A stretch of 64,000 nucleotides of DNA, from contig OW818689.1 of the NCBI GenBank assembly GCA_942493325.1, positions 6,448,001-6,512,000 on the forward strand, given 5' to 3'. The stretch comes from JAAFHB01 sp942493325. GTDB lineage: Bacteria > Bacteroidota > Bacteroidia > Bacteroidales > Prolixibacteraceae. Under the pieces are notes generated by a model that made no database searches, was not told the DNA's origin, and was given only the letters and a program-made list of their open reading frames with translations. The translations under genes were made by a program, and so were the position numbers. Below are positions 9,112 to 18,477 of this stretch, piece after piece. The number at the start of each line of letters is the position of its first letter. Position 1 is the stretch's first letter.

Positions 9112-10392
9112 TTGAAATTTAAAGAGTTTGATTTTGTTCCTGAGATCATGGAAGGTCTTGAATCCATGGGCTTCGAGGAATGTACACCTGTCCAGGAGTT
9201 GGCGATGCCGGCCATCTGGAGTGGGAGTGACCTGATTGCCTGCGCACAGACAGGCACGGGAAAGACTGCGGCCTACCTGTTACCTGTTTTGAACCGCATT
9301 ACCCAAACTAAGAGCCACGGTATTAATACTTTGATCATTGCCCCAACACGGGAACTGGTCCTACAGATTGATCAGCAAATAGAAGGATTCTCTTATTTCT
9401 GCGGAGCAACTTCACTCGCGGTTTACGGAGGTGGTGAAGGGGCTGCATTTGACCAGCAAAAAGCTGCGCTTATCCAGGGTGCCGATATTATTGTGGCAAC
9501 GCCCGGCAGGCTATTATCGCACATCAACCTAAAATATTCAGATTTCAGCACCATCAAACATTTGATTCTTGATGAAGCTGACCGTATGCTCGATATGGGC
9601 TTTTTCGATGATATCATGCGTATTGTCCGTGAGCTGCCTACAGCCCGGCAGACCTTGATGTTCTCTGCTACTATGCCTTCCAAAATCAGGAAACTCGCTG
9701 AAGGTATCCTGATTAATCCGCTGAATGTAAATATTGCCATTTCGAAACCGGCTGAAAATATCATTCAGGCAGCCTACATGGTCTACGAGAGCCAGAAGGT
9801 CGCGCTCGTGAAATCGTTACTCAAGGGTAAAACAGATTACAAGAGTGTACTCATTTTTACCTCGCGCAAAATCAACGTGAATGGTCTTGTTCGTGAACTA
9901 AAGAAGATGGGTTTTAAAACCGACGGAATGCTGTCGGATCTTGATCAGAAAGAGCGCGAGGATGTGATGCTAAGGTTCCGGAATCGTGAAACTCAGATTC
10001 TTGTGGCAACCGATATCGTGGCCAGGGGAATTGATATTGACGGAATTGACCTGGTGATGAACTATGATGTTCCGCGCGATCCTGAAGATTATGTACACCG
10101 GATCGGCCGTACGGCACGTGCCCAGAGTTCGGGAGTTGCCATTACGCTTATTTCGGATCTCGACCAGCATAATTTTAAGAAAATCGAGGAATTAATTGAG
10201 CGTGATATTATTAAGATCCCGCTTCCGCCTGATTTTGGCGAAGCTCCGCTTTATAATCCGTCGAGCGCGAAACGATTTGGACGTCGCCCTTCCGTAAATC
10301 CCCGCTCAAATCAGAATGCAGGGCAACCAAAATCAAAAAAAATCTTCATCCACCGCGACCGGGGCACCCACCAGGGACACCAAAGCGAATAG
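9112..10392 (+). CDS. DEAD-box RNA helicase, RhlE-like
   Basis: ATP-dependent RNA helicase of ribosome assembly or RNA turnover. Motif Q (GFEECTPVQELAMP), motif I (AQTGTGKT), DEAD (LILDEADRMLDMGF), SAT and the motif VI block HRIGRTARA are all present. The C-terminal tail after residue 375 is short, basic and low in complexity, as in Bacteroidota RhlE proteins. The likely start is a TTG at 9112, because MKFKEFDF is the usual N-terminus of this family and no ATG is better placed. A strong hairpin terminator follows 24 bases after the stop. Confidence 0.93.
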   Translation: MKFKEFDFVPEIMEGLESMGFEECTPVQELAMPAIWSGSDLIACAQTGTGKTAAYLLPVLNRITQTKSHGINTLIIAPTRELVLQIDQQIEGFSYFCGATSLAVYGGGEGAAFDQQKAALIQGADIIVATPGRLLSHINLKYSDFSTIKHLILDEADRMLDMGFFDDIMRIVRELPTARQTLMFSATMPSKIRKLAEGILINPLNVNIAISKPAENIIQAAYMVYESQKVALVKSLLKGKTDYKSVLIFTSRKINVNGLVRELKKMGFKTDGMLSDLDQKEREDVMLRFRNRETQILVATDIVARGIDIDGIDLVMNYDVPRDPEDYVHRIGRTARAQSSGVAITLISDLDQHNFKKIEELIERDIIKIPLPPDFGEAPLYNPSSAKRFGRRPSVNPRSNQNAGQPKSKKIFIHRDRGTHQGHQSE

Positions 10393-10416
10393 AAAGATTA
10401 TCGATTATCAGACTTT

Positions 10417-10476
10417 AGGCTATAAGGCTTCAGGAATGCATTTCCTTCTGAAGTTTATAGCCTATTTGTTTTTTTC
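10417..10476 (+). terminator. Rho-independent terminator after the RhlE-like gene
   Basis: A long stem with arms at 10417-10433 (aggctataaggcttcag) and 10448-10463 (ctgaagtttatagcct) encloses a 14-base loop. It is followed directly by a T-rich tract ending at 10476. Confidence 0.88.
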
Positions 10477-10568
10477 ATTCAGCCAATCGATCGGGATCAT
10501 GCCCAAGTCTCAAGGGCATATGGGCGAAATCAGGAAAATATGCTAATAAATTAAATAAGAATTCGCAA

Positions 10569-10766
10569 AATCCCGGAGGGATTAATATTAATGACCCCGG
10601 GTAAGCGAATCCGGATTCACCAAATTATTAATGGCTCCAACATTATTCGGAGTCGCGCCACCCGGGGTTAGGACAATCAACATAAATGCGGCGCAACTAC
10701 TTCCCATAATTGAAAATCGAAACGGCCATGCGCCGCAAGATAAAGAAGATGAGAATGGGGGACAGG
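10569..10766. repeat. ~200 bp two-hairpin dispersed repeat, copy 1
   Basis: This stretch is closely similar to 63564-63770 over its whole length. It starts with a tcccggaggga motif. Stem 1 pairs accccgggtaagcgaatccgg (about 10593-10613) with the matching cggagtcgcgccacccggggt about 40 bases later. Stem 2 pairs tgcggcgca with tgcgccgca. Between the copies, loops differ more than stems. No protein is encoded; a minus-strand frame through it is spurious. Confidence 0.8.
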
Positions 10767-10933
10767 ACGACGATGAGAACAAAACCTTATTCTCTTTTTA
10801 AAAACCTTCTATATGTCACGCAAAGACAGCAAAGAAAAAATCTTTAGCCTTAACCTTTTTCTTATGTAAGTTCTTTTTTAAAAGTTATTCTATTTGGGCC
10901 ATATGCCAACTCACAGCCCTCAATCTAATTACC
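10767..10933. other. Gene-free stretch with a CGCAAAGA-type repeat
   Basis: No gene seen. Positions 10815-10837 read gtcacgcaaagacagcaaag, a low-complexity motif that recurs near 63142-63172 and 63498-63530 in this window. Confidence 0.4.
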
Positions 10934-10942
10934 TTATTTTGC
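10934..10942 (+). promoter_or_regulatory. Candidate -7 box for the GH127 gene
   Basis: TTATTTTGC is a near match to TAnnTTTG (7 of 8), 82 bases before the ATG. It sits inside a 13-mer, taccttattttgc, that is repeated exactly on the minus strand upstream of the SGNH/alpha-beta hydrolase gene at 52425-52437. Confidence 0.35.
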
Positions 10943-11023
10943 TTGTCTTTTTATATTTACTACTTTTATTGCAAAATAATATTCCACTTAGGAGTTATTT
11001 GTAACCAGCATATACCCGAGTCA

Positions 11024-13003
11024 ATGAACAGTATACCGAAAACATCCATCTCATTATTTCTTTTCGTGGGATTTTGCCTGCTATCCACTTTTTCGTATGG
11101 CCAGGCCGATGCAAAAAAAGACTATCCTATTCAGCCTGTCAGCTTTACAAGTGTAAAAGTGACCGACCAGTTTTGGGCTCCGCGAATTGCACTGAATCAA
11201 TCGGTTACCATTCCTATAGCTTTGGATCAGTGTTACAGAACAGGAAGGGTTGAAAATTTCAAAATAGCCGCTAAACTGGCCAAGGGTAAATTTCAGTCTG
11301 AATTTCCATTTGATGATTCCGATCTTTTCAAAATTATTGAGGGCGCCAGTTATTCGCTTCAGACAAATCCCGACGTGCAGCTCGAAAAAAGGATCGATAC
11401 GCTGATTTATTACATCGGGGCAGCCCAGGAGCCCGACGGCTATCTGTTTACAAACCGGACGATTGACTCACTTCATTTACACACATGGGTTGGAAAAAAA
11501 CGTTGGGAAAAGGATTCCGAACTTAGTCATGAGTTATATAATCTCGGGCATCTTTACGAGGCTGCCTATGCTCACTACCAGGCTACCGGAAAACGTACAT
11601 TGCTCGATGTGGCGCTTAAAAGTGCGAACCTTGTTGATCGCGATTTCGGGCCCGGAAAACTGGCTTTTTATCCGGGACACCAGGTGATTGAGATGGGTCT
11701 TTCGAAACTTTACAGGATAACCGGTGAGGAACGGTATCTGAAACTGGCAAAGTTTTTTCTTGATTGCCGGAAAGGCGGAAATGAATACAACCAGGCACAA
11801 TTGCCTGTTGTTGAACAGGATAAAATTGTGGGTCATGCGGTCCGTGCCACTTATATGTACGCGGGAATGGCGGACGTTTCTGCACTCACCGGTGACAATT
11901 CGTACAAAGATGCGATCGACAAGATTTGGAAAGATCTTATCGACACTAAATATTACGTCACGGGCGGCATTGGCTCAGCAGGAACTAATGAAGGTTTCAG
12001 CGATCCCTATTTTTTACCCAATATGTCGGCCTATTGCGAGACCTGCGCCTCAATCAGCAACGTGATGTGGAATCAGCGTATGTTTTTGCTCGAAGGTGAT
12101 TCCCGGTTTTATGATGTTTTGGAACGTACCCTTTACAATGCTTTGTTATCCGGGATATCTCTGAGTGCCGACCGCTTTTTCTATCCGAATCCCCTGGAGT
12201 CGCATGGACAACACAAACGGAGCGCATGGTTTGGCTGTGCATGTTGTCCAAGCAATATCTGCAGGTTTATTCCTTCGGTCCCTGGATATGTTTATGCCCA
12301 AAAAGGTGATTCTTTATTTGTTAATTTGTTTATGAATAATTCAGCACAGGTTGAACTGCACAGGAATCATATTGGAATTGAGCAGGTTACTGAATATCCA
12401 TGGAGCGGGCAAATGGTTATTAATGTAAATCCTGAAAAGCCAAAGGTCTTTAGTATGATGGTCAGGATTCCGGGATGGGCCGGGAACCAGGTGGTTCCTT
12501 CCGATTTGTATCGTTTTAAATCAGCGGATCAATCTAAAGTTGTGATCAGGGTTAATAACCGCAACTTAAAATATGAGGTTAAGAATGGTTATGCAGTCAT
12601 TTCGCGGGAGTGGAAATCCGGGGACAAGCTGTTTGTGGATTTGCCGATGCCGGTGCGGGAAATTATTGCCCATCCTTCCATAAAGGATGATGTGGGAAAA
12701 ATAGCCCTTCAGCGCGGACCTTTGGTTTATTGTGCCGAAGGGGCCGATAACAAGGAGGGTCACGTTCTGAATCTTTACCTTAATCGTGAAAATAGTTATT
12801 CAACCGAATATCTTCCAAAGCTTTTAAATGGTGTAACTGTCATTAAATCATCAGCAAACAGTACGGCCACTCTTGATGCTACAGATAGTAAATCATCAAA
12901 CCTGAACAGGCAACCCTTCACCGCCATTCCTTATTATGCCTGGGCGAACCGGGGTGCAGGCGAAATGGTGGTCTGGATACCCAATCGTGCACCGAAGAAA
13001 TAA
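11024..13003 (+). CDS. GH127 beta-L-arabinofuranosidase-like protein, secreted
   Basis: Expected to release beta-L-arabinofuranose or a related sugar from plant or algal glycans in the periplasm. With the ATG at 11024 the protein has 659 residues and a Sec signal peptide ending near FSYGQ. The (alpha/alpha)6 barrel carries the family's metal and catalytic residues: acid/base Glu323 (AGTNEGF), Zn ligands Glu339 and Cys341 (YCETCAS), and the CACCPSN loop with Cys407 and Cys408, of which the first aligns with the nucleophilic Cys417 of HypBA1. A beta-sandwich domain forms the C-terminus. The next gene downstream is a GH51 arabinofuranosidase, which supports an arabinan-directed role. An upstream in-frame extension to 10943 lacks a signal peptide and is rejected. 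Confidence 0.9.
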   Translation: MNSIPKTSISLFLFVGFCLLSTFSYGQADAKKDYPIQPVSFTSVKVTDQFWAPRIALNQSVTIPIALDQCYRTGRVENFKIAAKLAKGKFQSEFPFDDSDLFKIIEGASYSLQTNPDVQLEKRIDTLIYYIGAAQEPDGYLFTNRTIDSLHLHTWVGKKRWEKDSELSHELYNLGHLYEAAYAHYQATGKRTLLDVALKSANLVDRDFGPGKLAFYPGHQVIEMGLSKLYRITGEERYLKLAKFFLDCRKGGNEYNQAQLPVVEQDKIVGHAVRATYMYAGMADVSALTGDNSYKDAIDKIWKDLIDTKYYVTGGIGSAGTNEGFSDPYFLPNMSAYCETCASISNVMWNQRMFLLEGDSRFYDVLERTLYNALLSGISLSADRFFYPNPLESHGQHKRSAWFGCACCPSNICRFIPSVPGYVYAQKGDSLFVNLFMNNSAQVELHRNHIGIEQVTEYPWSGQMVINVNPEKPKVFSMMVRIPGWAGNQVVPSDLYRFKSADQSKVVIRVNNRNLKYEVKNGYAVISREWKSGDKLFVDLPMPVREIIAHPSIKDDVGKIALQRGPLVYCAEGADNKEGHVLNLYLNRENSYSTEYLPKLLNGVTVIKSSANSTATLDATDSKSSNLNRQPFTAIPYYAWANRGAGEMVVWIPNRAPKK

Positions 13004-13072
13004 CGACGGGGCGACTGGGCGATGGGGCGAGAGTGGGCGACTGCGCGAGAGGGCGACTGGGCGACGGGGCGA
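13004..13072. repeat. GGGCGACT-type tandem repeat
   Basis: G-rich degenerate tandem repeat with 7-8 base units (gggcgact, ggggcga, gggcgaga) starting directly after the GH127 stop codon. Its composition is strikingly unlike the surrounding DNA. Confidence 0.7.
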
Positions 13073-13082
13073 AATTCCACGT

Positions 13083-13132
13083 GCCAGTTCCGGAGGAACG
13101 GGTCATTTTGTAACGCCGGATTTCAATCCGGG
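13083..13132. repeat. Dispersed-type palindromic repeat
   Basis: Two short hairpins in series: gttccggaggaac and, 14 bases later, ccggatttcaatccgg. The layout (GTTCC.GAGGAAC, then a CCGG...CCGG hairpin) is one I recall seeing often between genes of Bacteroidota. Only one copy is in this window. Confidence 0.5.
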
Positions 13133-13157
13133 GAATAAAAATATAAATTTATCTGAT

Positions 13158-15134
13158 ATGTTTAAAAGACAGGTTTTCTTTCTGATGTTATTGTGTATTT
13201 CGCTGTATAACAATGCGTTGTATTCGCAGCCGGTAAGCGAAATAACGATAAAACTAAATCAGCGCCTTAATCCTGTTCCACCGGCAATGTGGGGTGTTTT
13301 TTTCGAGGATATCAACTTTGCAGCGGATGGCGGTATTTATGCTGAACTGGTTAAAAACCGTTCATTTAGTTTCAATGACCCGATGATGGGCTGGAAATGG
13401 ATGAAAAATGGAATCGGCGAGGGGCGGCTCTATAATTCTGGTGATGCTGAGCAACCCAACAAAAGGTATGTCCGCCTTTCTTCGACCAGCGAAAATGGGT
13501 TTTACGGACTTTCAAATGAAGGGTTCAGGGGGATTGGGGTCAAAAAAGATGCGGAATACCGGTTAACGGTCACTGCCCGTACTGGGGAGGCCGGAAAAGC
13601 TGTAAACCTGTTAGCCGGGCTGGTTGATTCAACCGGAAAAGTACTTGCGGAAAATCAGGTAACAGGCTTAACAAATGAATGGAAAAAATACGAGGTGGTT
13701 CTTAAGCCAACAAAAACCACTGCTCATGCGCAACTGAATGTCATACTGAAAGGCAAAGGTGCCGTCGAAATTAAAACGGTCTCCTTGTTTCCGGTTGATA
13801 CCTGGAAGGGGAGGAAAAACGGGCTCAGAAGCGATTTGGTACAATTACTTGCAGATCTGAATCCTGGTTTTGTCCGCTTTCCGGGAGGATGCATTGTTGA
13901 AGGGAGAGAACTGGCAAGCCGTTATCAATGGAAAAAGACAGTTGGTGATCCGATGGAGCGGGAGTTGATCATTAATCGCTGGAATACAGAATTCAGACAC
14001 CGGCTTACTCCTGATTATTTTCAATCCTTCGGACTCGGGTTTTTCGAATATTTTCTGCTGGCCGAGGACATGGGTGCCGAACCACTTCCCATTATTAATT
14101 GCGGAATGGCTTGTCAGTTCAATACCGCAGAATTGGCCGCTATCGAAGACCTTGACGGTTACATTCAGGACGCGCTTGATCTGATCGCGTTTGCCAATGG
14201 GCCTGCTTCATCCAAATGGGGGAAATTAAGGGCTGATATGGGGCATCCGGAACCGTTTAATCTGAAAATGTTAGGTATTGGAAATGAACAGTGGGGTCCT
14301 CAGTATATTGAGCGGTTTACCAGGTTTAGCAGTATTCTGAAAGAAAAACATCCTGAAATAAAGTTAATTACAAGTGCAGGACCTGGCCCTGATGGTGAAA
14401 GGTTTACTTATTTGTGGGATGAACTTGTAAAATTGAAAGCCGATTTTGTGGATGAGCATTATTATCAACCGCCTTTGTGGTTTCTCAGGAATGCCGCGCG
14501 ATATGACAGCTATCCCCGGAAGGGTCCTAAAGTCTTTGCAGGAGAATATGCTGCTCATTCGAAAGGAGAGTCTGACCCCATGTCGCGTAACAACTGGGAA
14601 AGTGCCCTCGCTGAAGCGGCATTTATGACCGGACTTGAACGCAACTGCGACGTTGTGCAGATGTGTTCCTATGCACCGCTTCTTGCCCACAAGGATGCAT
14701 GGCAATGGAATCCTGATCTGATCTGGTTTGATAATCTTAATGCTGTCCCTACGCCAAACTATTATGTGCAAAAATTATTTGGTGTGAACAAAGGGAGTTA
14801 TACGATTCCGATTCTGAAAAATAATGTGTTTGTATCAGGACAGGATAGTCTGTATGCAACGGCCGCAATCGATGAGTCAGCCAAAGAGTTGATTGTAAAA
14901 CTTGTGAATATGTCCCGGAAACCGGCTTCACTGAAATTTTCATTCACCGGCGGGTCGTTGAAAAATCAGTCTGCAAATATGGAGATTCTGCGCAGTAATG
15001 AATTGAATGCATACAACAGTTTCTCCAATCCCGGAAATGTTGGTACTGAGCTAAAGAAGGTTAAGGTTTCGGGCCGGTCTTTGTTGCTTACACCCATTGG
15101 CCGGTCGGTGAATGTGCTGCGGATTAAGCTTTAA
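13158..15134 (+). CDS. GH51 alpha-L-arabinofuranosidase, secreted
   Basis: Retaining exo-enzyme that removes alpha-L-arabinofuranosyl side chains. The ATG at 13158 gives 658 residues with a Sec signal peptide (LMLLCISLYNNALYS, cut before QPVSE). Residues about 40-90 start the GH51 barrel (WGVFFEDINFAADGG). A carbohydrate-binding-like beta-sandwich is inserted at about 95-210, and the barrel resumes with FVRFPGGC. The acid/base is Glu377 in GIGNEQWG and the nucleophile Glu463 in VFAGEYAAH. The C-terminal beta domain is complete. It follows the GH127 gene by 154 bases, a gap filled with repeats. The frame is open much further upstream through the repeat DNA, but those codons do not look like protein. 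Confidence 0.93.
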   Translation: MFKRQVFFLMLLCISLYNNALYSQPVSEITIKLNQRLNPVPPAMWGVFFEDINFAADGGIYAELVKNRSFSFNDPMMGWKWMKNGIGEGRLYNSGDAEQPNKRYVRLSSTSENGFYGLSNEGFRGIGVKKDAEYRLTVTARTGEAGKAVNLLAGLVDSTGKVLAENQVTGLTNEWKKYEVVLKPTKTTAHAQLNVILKGKGAVEIKTVSLFPVDTWKGRKNGLRSDLVQLLADLNPGFVRFPGGCIVEGRELASRYQWKKTVGDPMERELIINRWNTEFRHRLTPDYFQSFGLGFFEYFLLAEDMGAEPLPIINCGMACQFNTAELAAIEDLDGYIQDALDLIAFANGPASSKWGKLRADMGHPEPFNLKMLGIGNEQWGPQYIERFTRFSSILKEKHPEIKLITSAGPGPDGERFTYLWDELVKLKADFVDEHYYQPPLWFLRNAARYDSYPRKGPKVFAGEYAAHSKGESDPMSRNNWESALAEAAFMTGLERNCDVVQMCSYAPLLAHKDAWQWNPDLIWFDNLNAVPTPNYYVQKLFGVNKGSYTIPILKNNVFVSGQDSLYATAAIDESAKELIVKLVNMSRKPASLKFSFTGGSLKNQSANMEILRSNELNAYNSFSNPGNVGTELKKVKVSGRSLLLTPIGRSVNVLRIKL

Positions 15135-15160
15135 GAAATCAGTAGCTGAATATATAATCT

Positions 15161-15196
15161 CCCGGGACTCAAGGACACCAATCTTTGAGTCCCGGG
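15161..15196. terminator. Hairpin between convergent genes
   Basis: Perfect 12-base arms cccgggactcaa (15161-15172) and ttgagtcccggg (15185-15196) with a 12-base loop. There is no T tract on either side. It lies between the ends of the GH51 gene and the SRPBCC gene, so it probably acts on both transcripts. Confidence 0.6.
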
Positions 15197-15233
15197 TAGT
15201 AAATTTCAGGATCAGCAACTGAAAACTGATTTA

Positions 15234-15695
15234 TTATTTTCCTTGTTTAAGGAATTCATAGCCCCCTTTTCGAAGGTTGATTCCGTGTTCCAGATAGGCC
15301 TTCAGGCAGGCCAGAAAATTTGCCCATCCTTCGGTATTTCCTTGCAACCATTTTATTCCGGCGTCGTCATTTTCCATGCTTTTCTCCGTAATATTTACCA
15401 GGGTGGTATCAGCTTCCCGTGGGGTGAGAATCATTTCGGTAATCAGCTCCTTGTTATCAATTAACCAGTAGAATGAAATAAATTTGTCTTGTATCACAGT
15501 TCCGACGCGAATGAGAAAATCCGTTTCAAACTCCGGGAAGTTCCATATCAGGTGTTTACCTTCCTCCATTCGCCCGGTACTTTTTGAAATAAAATAATTC
15601 GTCATTTTTGCCGGATCTACAATTGCTTCAAAAACTTCCCGGATCGGTTTTTGAATCTGCAGCGCAGCCTTTACCTCCAGTATTGAATTCTGCAT
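15234..15695 (-). CDS. SRPBCC (AHSA1/START-like) protein
   Basis: A cytosolic 153-residue protein with the Bet v1-like SRPBCC fold. The opening VKAALQIQKPIREVFEAIVDPAKMTNYF is the standard first strand and helix, and the closing GWANFLACLKAYLEHG is the long C-terminal helix that caps the ligand cavity. Members bind hydrophobic ligands or act in stress responses; the ligand here is unknown. It is a lone gene, convergent with GH51. Confidence 0.85.
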   Translation of the reverse strand: MQNSILEVKAALQIQKPIREVFEAIVDPAKMTNYFISKSTGRMEEGKHLIWNFPEFETDFLIRVGTVIQDKFISFYWLIDNKELITEMILTPREADTTLVNITEKSMENDDAGIKWLQGNTEGWANFLACLKAYLEHGINLRKGGYEFLKQGK

Positions 15696-15776
15696 AATAC
15701 TTTAGTTTAAATTTGAAATTACAATATTCAGGTCCTGTAAAACCCTGAATACAATTAAGCGGTACCTGAAGTTCCG

Positions 15777-16592
15777 TTACCCAAGTGCTACATCAAGGAA
15801 CATCATGGTGGCGAATCCTAACATAGCGCCGATGGTCGATAAGTCAGTTTCATTCCCGGTTTGAGATTCCGGAATTAATTCTTCAACAACTACAAAAATC
15901 ATAGCACCTGCAGCAAATGATAATGCATACGGAAGTAAGGGTGTAACGGTTAACACCAGGTAGGCGCCAAGTACCCCTGAAATGGGTTCGACAACACCCG
16001 ATAATTGTCCGTAATTGAATGCTTTTAATCTTGAAAATCCTTCTCGTCTTAACGGAATTGATACTGCCGCGCCCTCGGGAAAATTTTGCAGTCCTATTCC
16101 CAGTGCCAGTGCCACAGCACCTGCCAGGGCCTGGTGATCGGAGGTACTGGCCAGTGCTCCAAAGGCTACGCCAACAGCGAGACCTTCAGGAATGTTATGA
16201 AGGGTTATGGCCAGTACAAGCAGTATGCTTCTTTGCCAGGTAGTTTTTATTCCTTCGGCCTTGTCAGTCGAAAGGCCCATGTGCAGGTGAGGTAACAGTT
16301 TATCAATTAAAAACAGAAAAGCTCCCCCTGAAAGAAATCCCACAAGAGCGGGTACCCATGGGGTTGTTCCATTTGTTTCTGCCATCTCGATAGCCGGATT
16401 TAAAAGGGACCAAAAACTTGCCGCTATCATCACACCGGCAGCAAAACCCAGCATTGAATTTAAGATTTTTTTATTGATGCTCCTAAAGAAGAAAACCATG
16501 GAAGCTCCCAGGGCTGTGACCCCCCAGGTAAAAATTGTTGCAAATAGTGCCAGCAAAATCGGATTGTAATTAAGAAGCCATTCGAATTTCAT
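15777..16592 (-). CDS. ZIP-family divalent metal transporter
   Basis: Inner-membrane importer of Zn or related divalent cations. The 271-residue protein has about eight hydrophobic segments. The family's metal-site motifs are present in TM4 (HNIPEG) and TM5 (QNFPEG), and VVVEELIPE is the usual pattern in the last third. The loop between TM3 and TM4 contains a short His-bearing stretch (LLPHLHMG). The sequence type is GufA/ZupT-like. The next gene on the strand upstream is the TPR lipoprotein, 151 bases away. Confidence 0.92.
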   Translation of the reverse strand: MKFEWLLNYNPILLALFATIFTWGVTALGASMVFFFRSINKKILNSMLGFAAGVMIAASFWSLLNPAIEMAETNGTTPWVPALVGFLSGGAFLFLIDKLLPHLHMGLSTDKAEGIKTTWQRSILLVLAITLHNIPEGLAVGVAFGALASTSDHQALAGAVALALGIGLQNFPEGAAVSIPLRREGFSRLKAFNYGQLSGVVEPISGVLGAYLVLTVTPLLPYALSFAAGAMIFVVVEELIPESQTGNETDLSTIGAMLGFATMMFLDVALG

Positions 16593-16743
16593 ATTATACG
16601 ATCAAAATATTCATACCTAACCATTTCAATGAGTCGTTATTCTGTTTACCTGATTAACAAGTGTAGCCGGTCATTTGTTGAGAAAAACCGGCTCAAACGG
16701 CTCACGACAAGTTTTTATACATTTCGCTTCATCAAGTCATTTT

Positions 16744-18477
16744 TCAAAGACTTGATGATGAGTCAATTTTTAAATCTGCAAATTCAAAAGCCTTGTCCAT
16801 CCTCATTTTTACTTTGGCCGCCTCTTCATTTTTACCCTGTTTCATTAGTGAAGCGAATAATCCTGTCAAAGCCCACCCATTTTCACGAAAAGTTTTAAGG
16901 TCCTCCTGGTAAACTTTTTCTGCTTCAGCGTATTTCTCAGCATTCAGCAATGCCTCTCCCAAATGATGCCGTACCGAGAAAAACCAGTCGGGCGGTTCAT
17001 TGTAATTCAATTTGTCTTCGATTGCTACAGCTTCCTGAAATAACGGGATGGCCTGATCATATAGCCGTTTCTGGTTGAAGATCTCTGCCGAAAGAACTTT
17101 AAGGGCAATCTGCATCAGATCGTAAGTAGAGTTTACATTCCAGATTGTAGTTGCCTTTAATACAGAATCTTCAGATAATTCCTTAAGAAGAGCATTTTCT
17201 TTTTCAGCACTGGCCAGGTCTTTTTTTCCAAGATACGCCATTCCCCTCGCGTAATGCAGCACAGCACGGGGATATACTAAACTTTCTTCAGGTACCGGAA
17301 CAGCCAGGATGGTATCCCACATGGCGAACTTGACTGCCACATAATACGGAATTGCGTAATAGTGCTGAAGAGTTCCCCAGCCGGGTTGGGTCATTATTTC
17401 CTGCGCGGTGTGCATTTGTATTTCACGGGCCGCCTCCCATGCCAGTTTTGAGGCTCCTTCAAGTGTGGCGGTGGCTGCGAGAAAATGATAGTTGTGCGGA
17501 AAATAGGCAAGCGGATAGGCACCTTGCGCATGACATGCAGTGACATAATTGCTGTCCACTTTTACCGCTTTGATATTGGCAAGAGAACCGCGGTGATAAT
17601 CCCCCGTGTTGATATAAATATGAGCGGGCATATGAACCAAATGCCCTGCACCAGGGACGAGTGTCAGTAACAAATCAGCACTTGCCAGCCCTTTTTCCGG
17701 ATTTGCCGAAGCCTCCACTGCGTGAATATAAAAGTGATGTGCCCCCGGGTGCTTTGGATTTATTTTGATCAGGTGTTCAAGAACCGTAAGGAGTTCAGGT
17801 GTCCATTCCTTTGGAGCTTTGGTTTTCTTATCATACAAATCCCAGGGATGCAGATCCATCAGTGCTTCCGCATATAATGCACCAACATCAGGGTCGGAAG
17901 GAAATTTCTCATACACTTTCTTCATCTCCCTGTAATAGGCGATATCCAGCGGATTACGATCTTTGGGCGGATTTAACGCATATCGGCTGGTCAGTGCACG
18001 GATAAGAGCTTTTTCCCGTTGTGTGCAATTGTCCGAAAGAGCGAGTGCTTTCTGCGATGCGGCGTAGGCGCGTTCGAAATGCCCCTCTTCCATGCCTGCA
18101 TTGTAATTAGGTCCCAGAACATAGGCATAACCCCACCAGGCCATCGCACAGGTTGAATCAATCCTTGTCGCTTCGAAAAATGATCGTGCTGCTTCAGCAT
18201 GATTGAATCCATACGAAAGCATCATACCCTGGTTGAAATACTCCTGTGCTTCGGTACTACTTGTCGATATTTTAAAATCAATGCCATCGAGACCTTTAAA
18301 TTTTGGTGCTTTTGTTCCGGAAGAATACCAGTCGTTATCTGCAGTTTTAGCGTTACAGATGTAAGCGTAGGTGCTTGAGTACTGCCCGCTTTTTGGTTCG
18401 CTTTTGCCTGCTTTCCTGGCCGAATGTTTGCAGCTTATTGCCAAACAAACAACCAGGATGAAATAATGAATTCTCAT
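16744..18477 (-). CDS. Tetratricopeptide-repeat lipoprotein
   Basis: A 577-residue lipoprotein (lipobox LAISC, Cys at residue 16). TPR-like helical pairs begin at about residue 78 (EAQEYFNQGMMLSYGFNHAEAARSF) and recur near 195-215, 285-310 and in the last 130 residues. The middle contains several conserved His residues (HPGAHHFYIHAVE, HLVHMPAHIYI), a pattern I recognise from a widespread family of uncharacterised secreted TPR proteins. No enzymatic role can be assigned. A short inverted repeat (catcaagtc/gacttgatg, 16730-16757) overlaps the stop codon but lacks a T tract. Confidence 0.8.
   Translation of the reverse strand: MRIHYFILVVCLAISCKHSARKAGKSEPKSGQYSSTYAYICNAKTADNDWYSSGTKAPKFKGLDGIDFKISTSSTEAQEYFNQGMMLSYGFNHAEAARSFFEATRIDSTCAMAWWGYAYVLGPNYNAGMEEGHFERAYAASQKALALSDNCTQREKALIRALTSRYALNPPKDRNPLDIAYYREMKKVYEKFPSDPDVGALYAEALMDLHPWDLYDKKTKAPKEWTPELLTVLEHLIKINPKHPGAHHFYIHAVEASANPEKGLASADLLLTLVPGAGHLVHMPAHIYINTGDYHRGSLANIKAVKVDSNYVTACHAQGAYPLAYFPHNYHFLAATATLEGASKLAWEAAREIQMHTAQEIMTQPGWGTLQHYYAIPYYVAVKFAMWDTILAVPVPEESLVYPRAVLHYARGMAYLGKKDLASAEKENALLKELSEDSVLKATTIWNVNSTYDLMQIALKVLSAEIFNQKRLYDQAIPLFQEAVAIEDKLNYNEPPDWFFSVRHHLGEALLNAEKYAEAEKVYQEDLKTFRENGWALTGLFASLMKQGKNEEAAKVKMRMDKAFEFADLKIDSSSSL

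Noticed and set aside
10588..10782. Minus-strand 64-residue frame
   Set aside because: It lies wholly inside the two-hairpin repeat; the protein sequence is a by-product of the palindromic DNA.
12936..13157. Upstream extension of the GH51 frame
   Set aside because: The extra 74 codons overlap the GH127 end and the GGGCGACT array; a proper signal peptide begins at the ATG at 13158.
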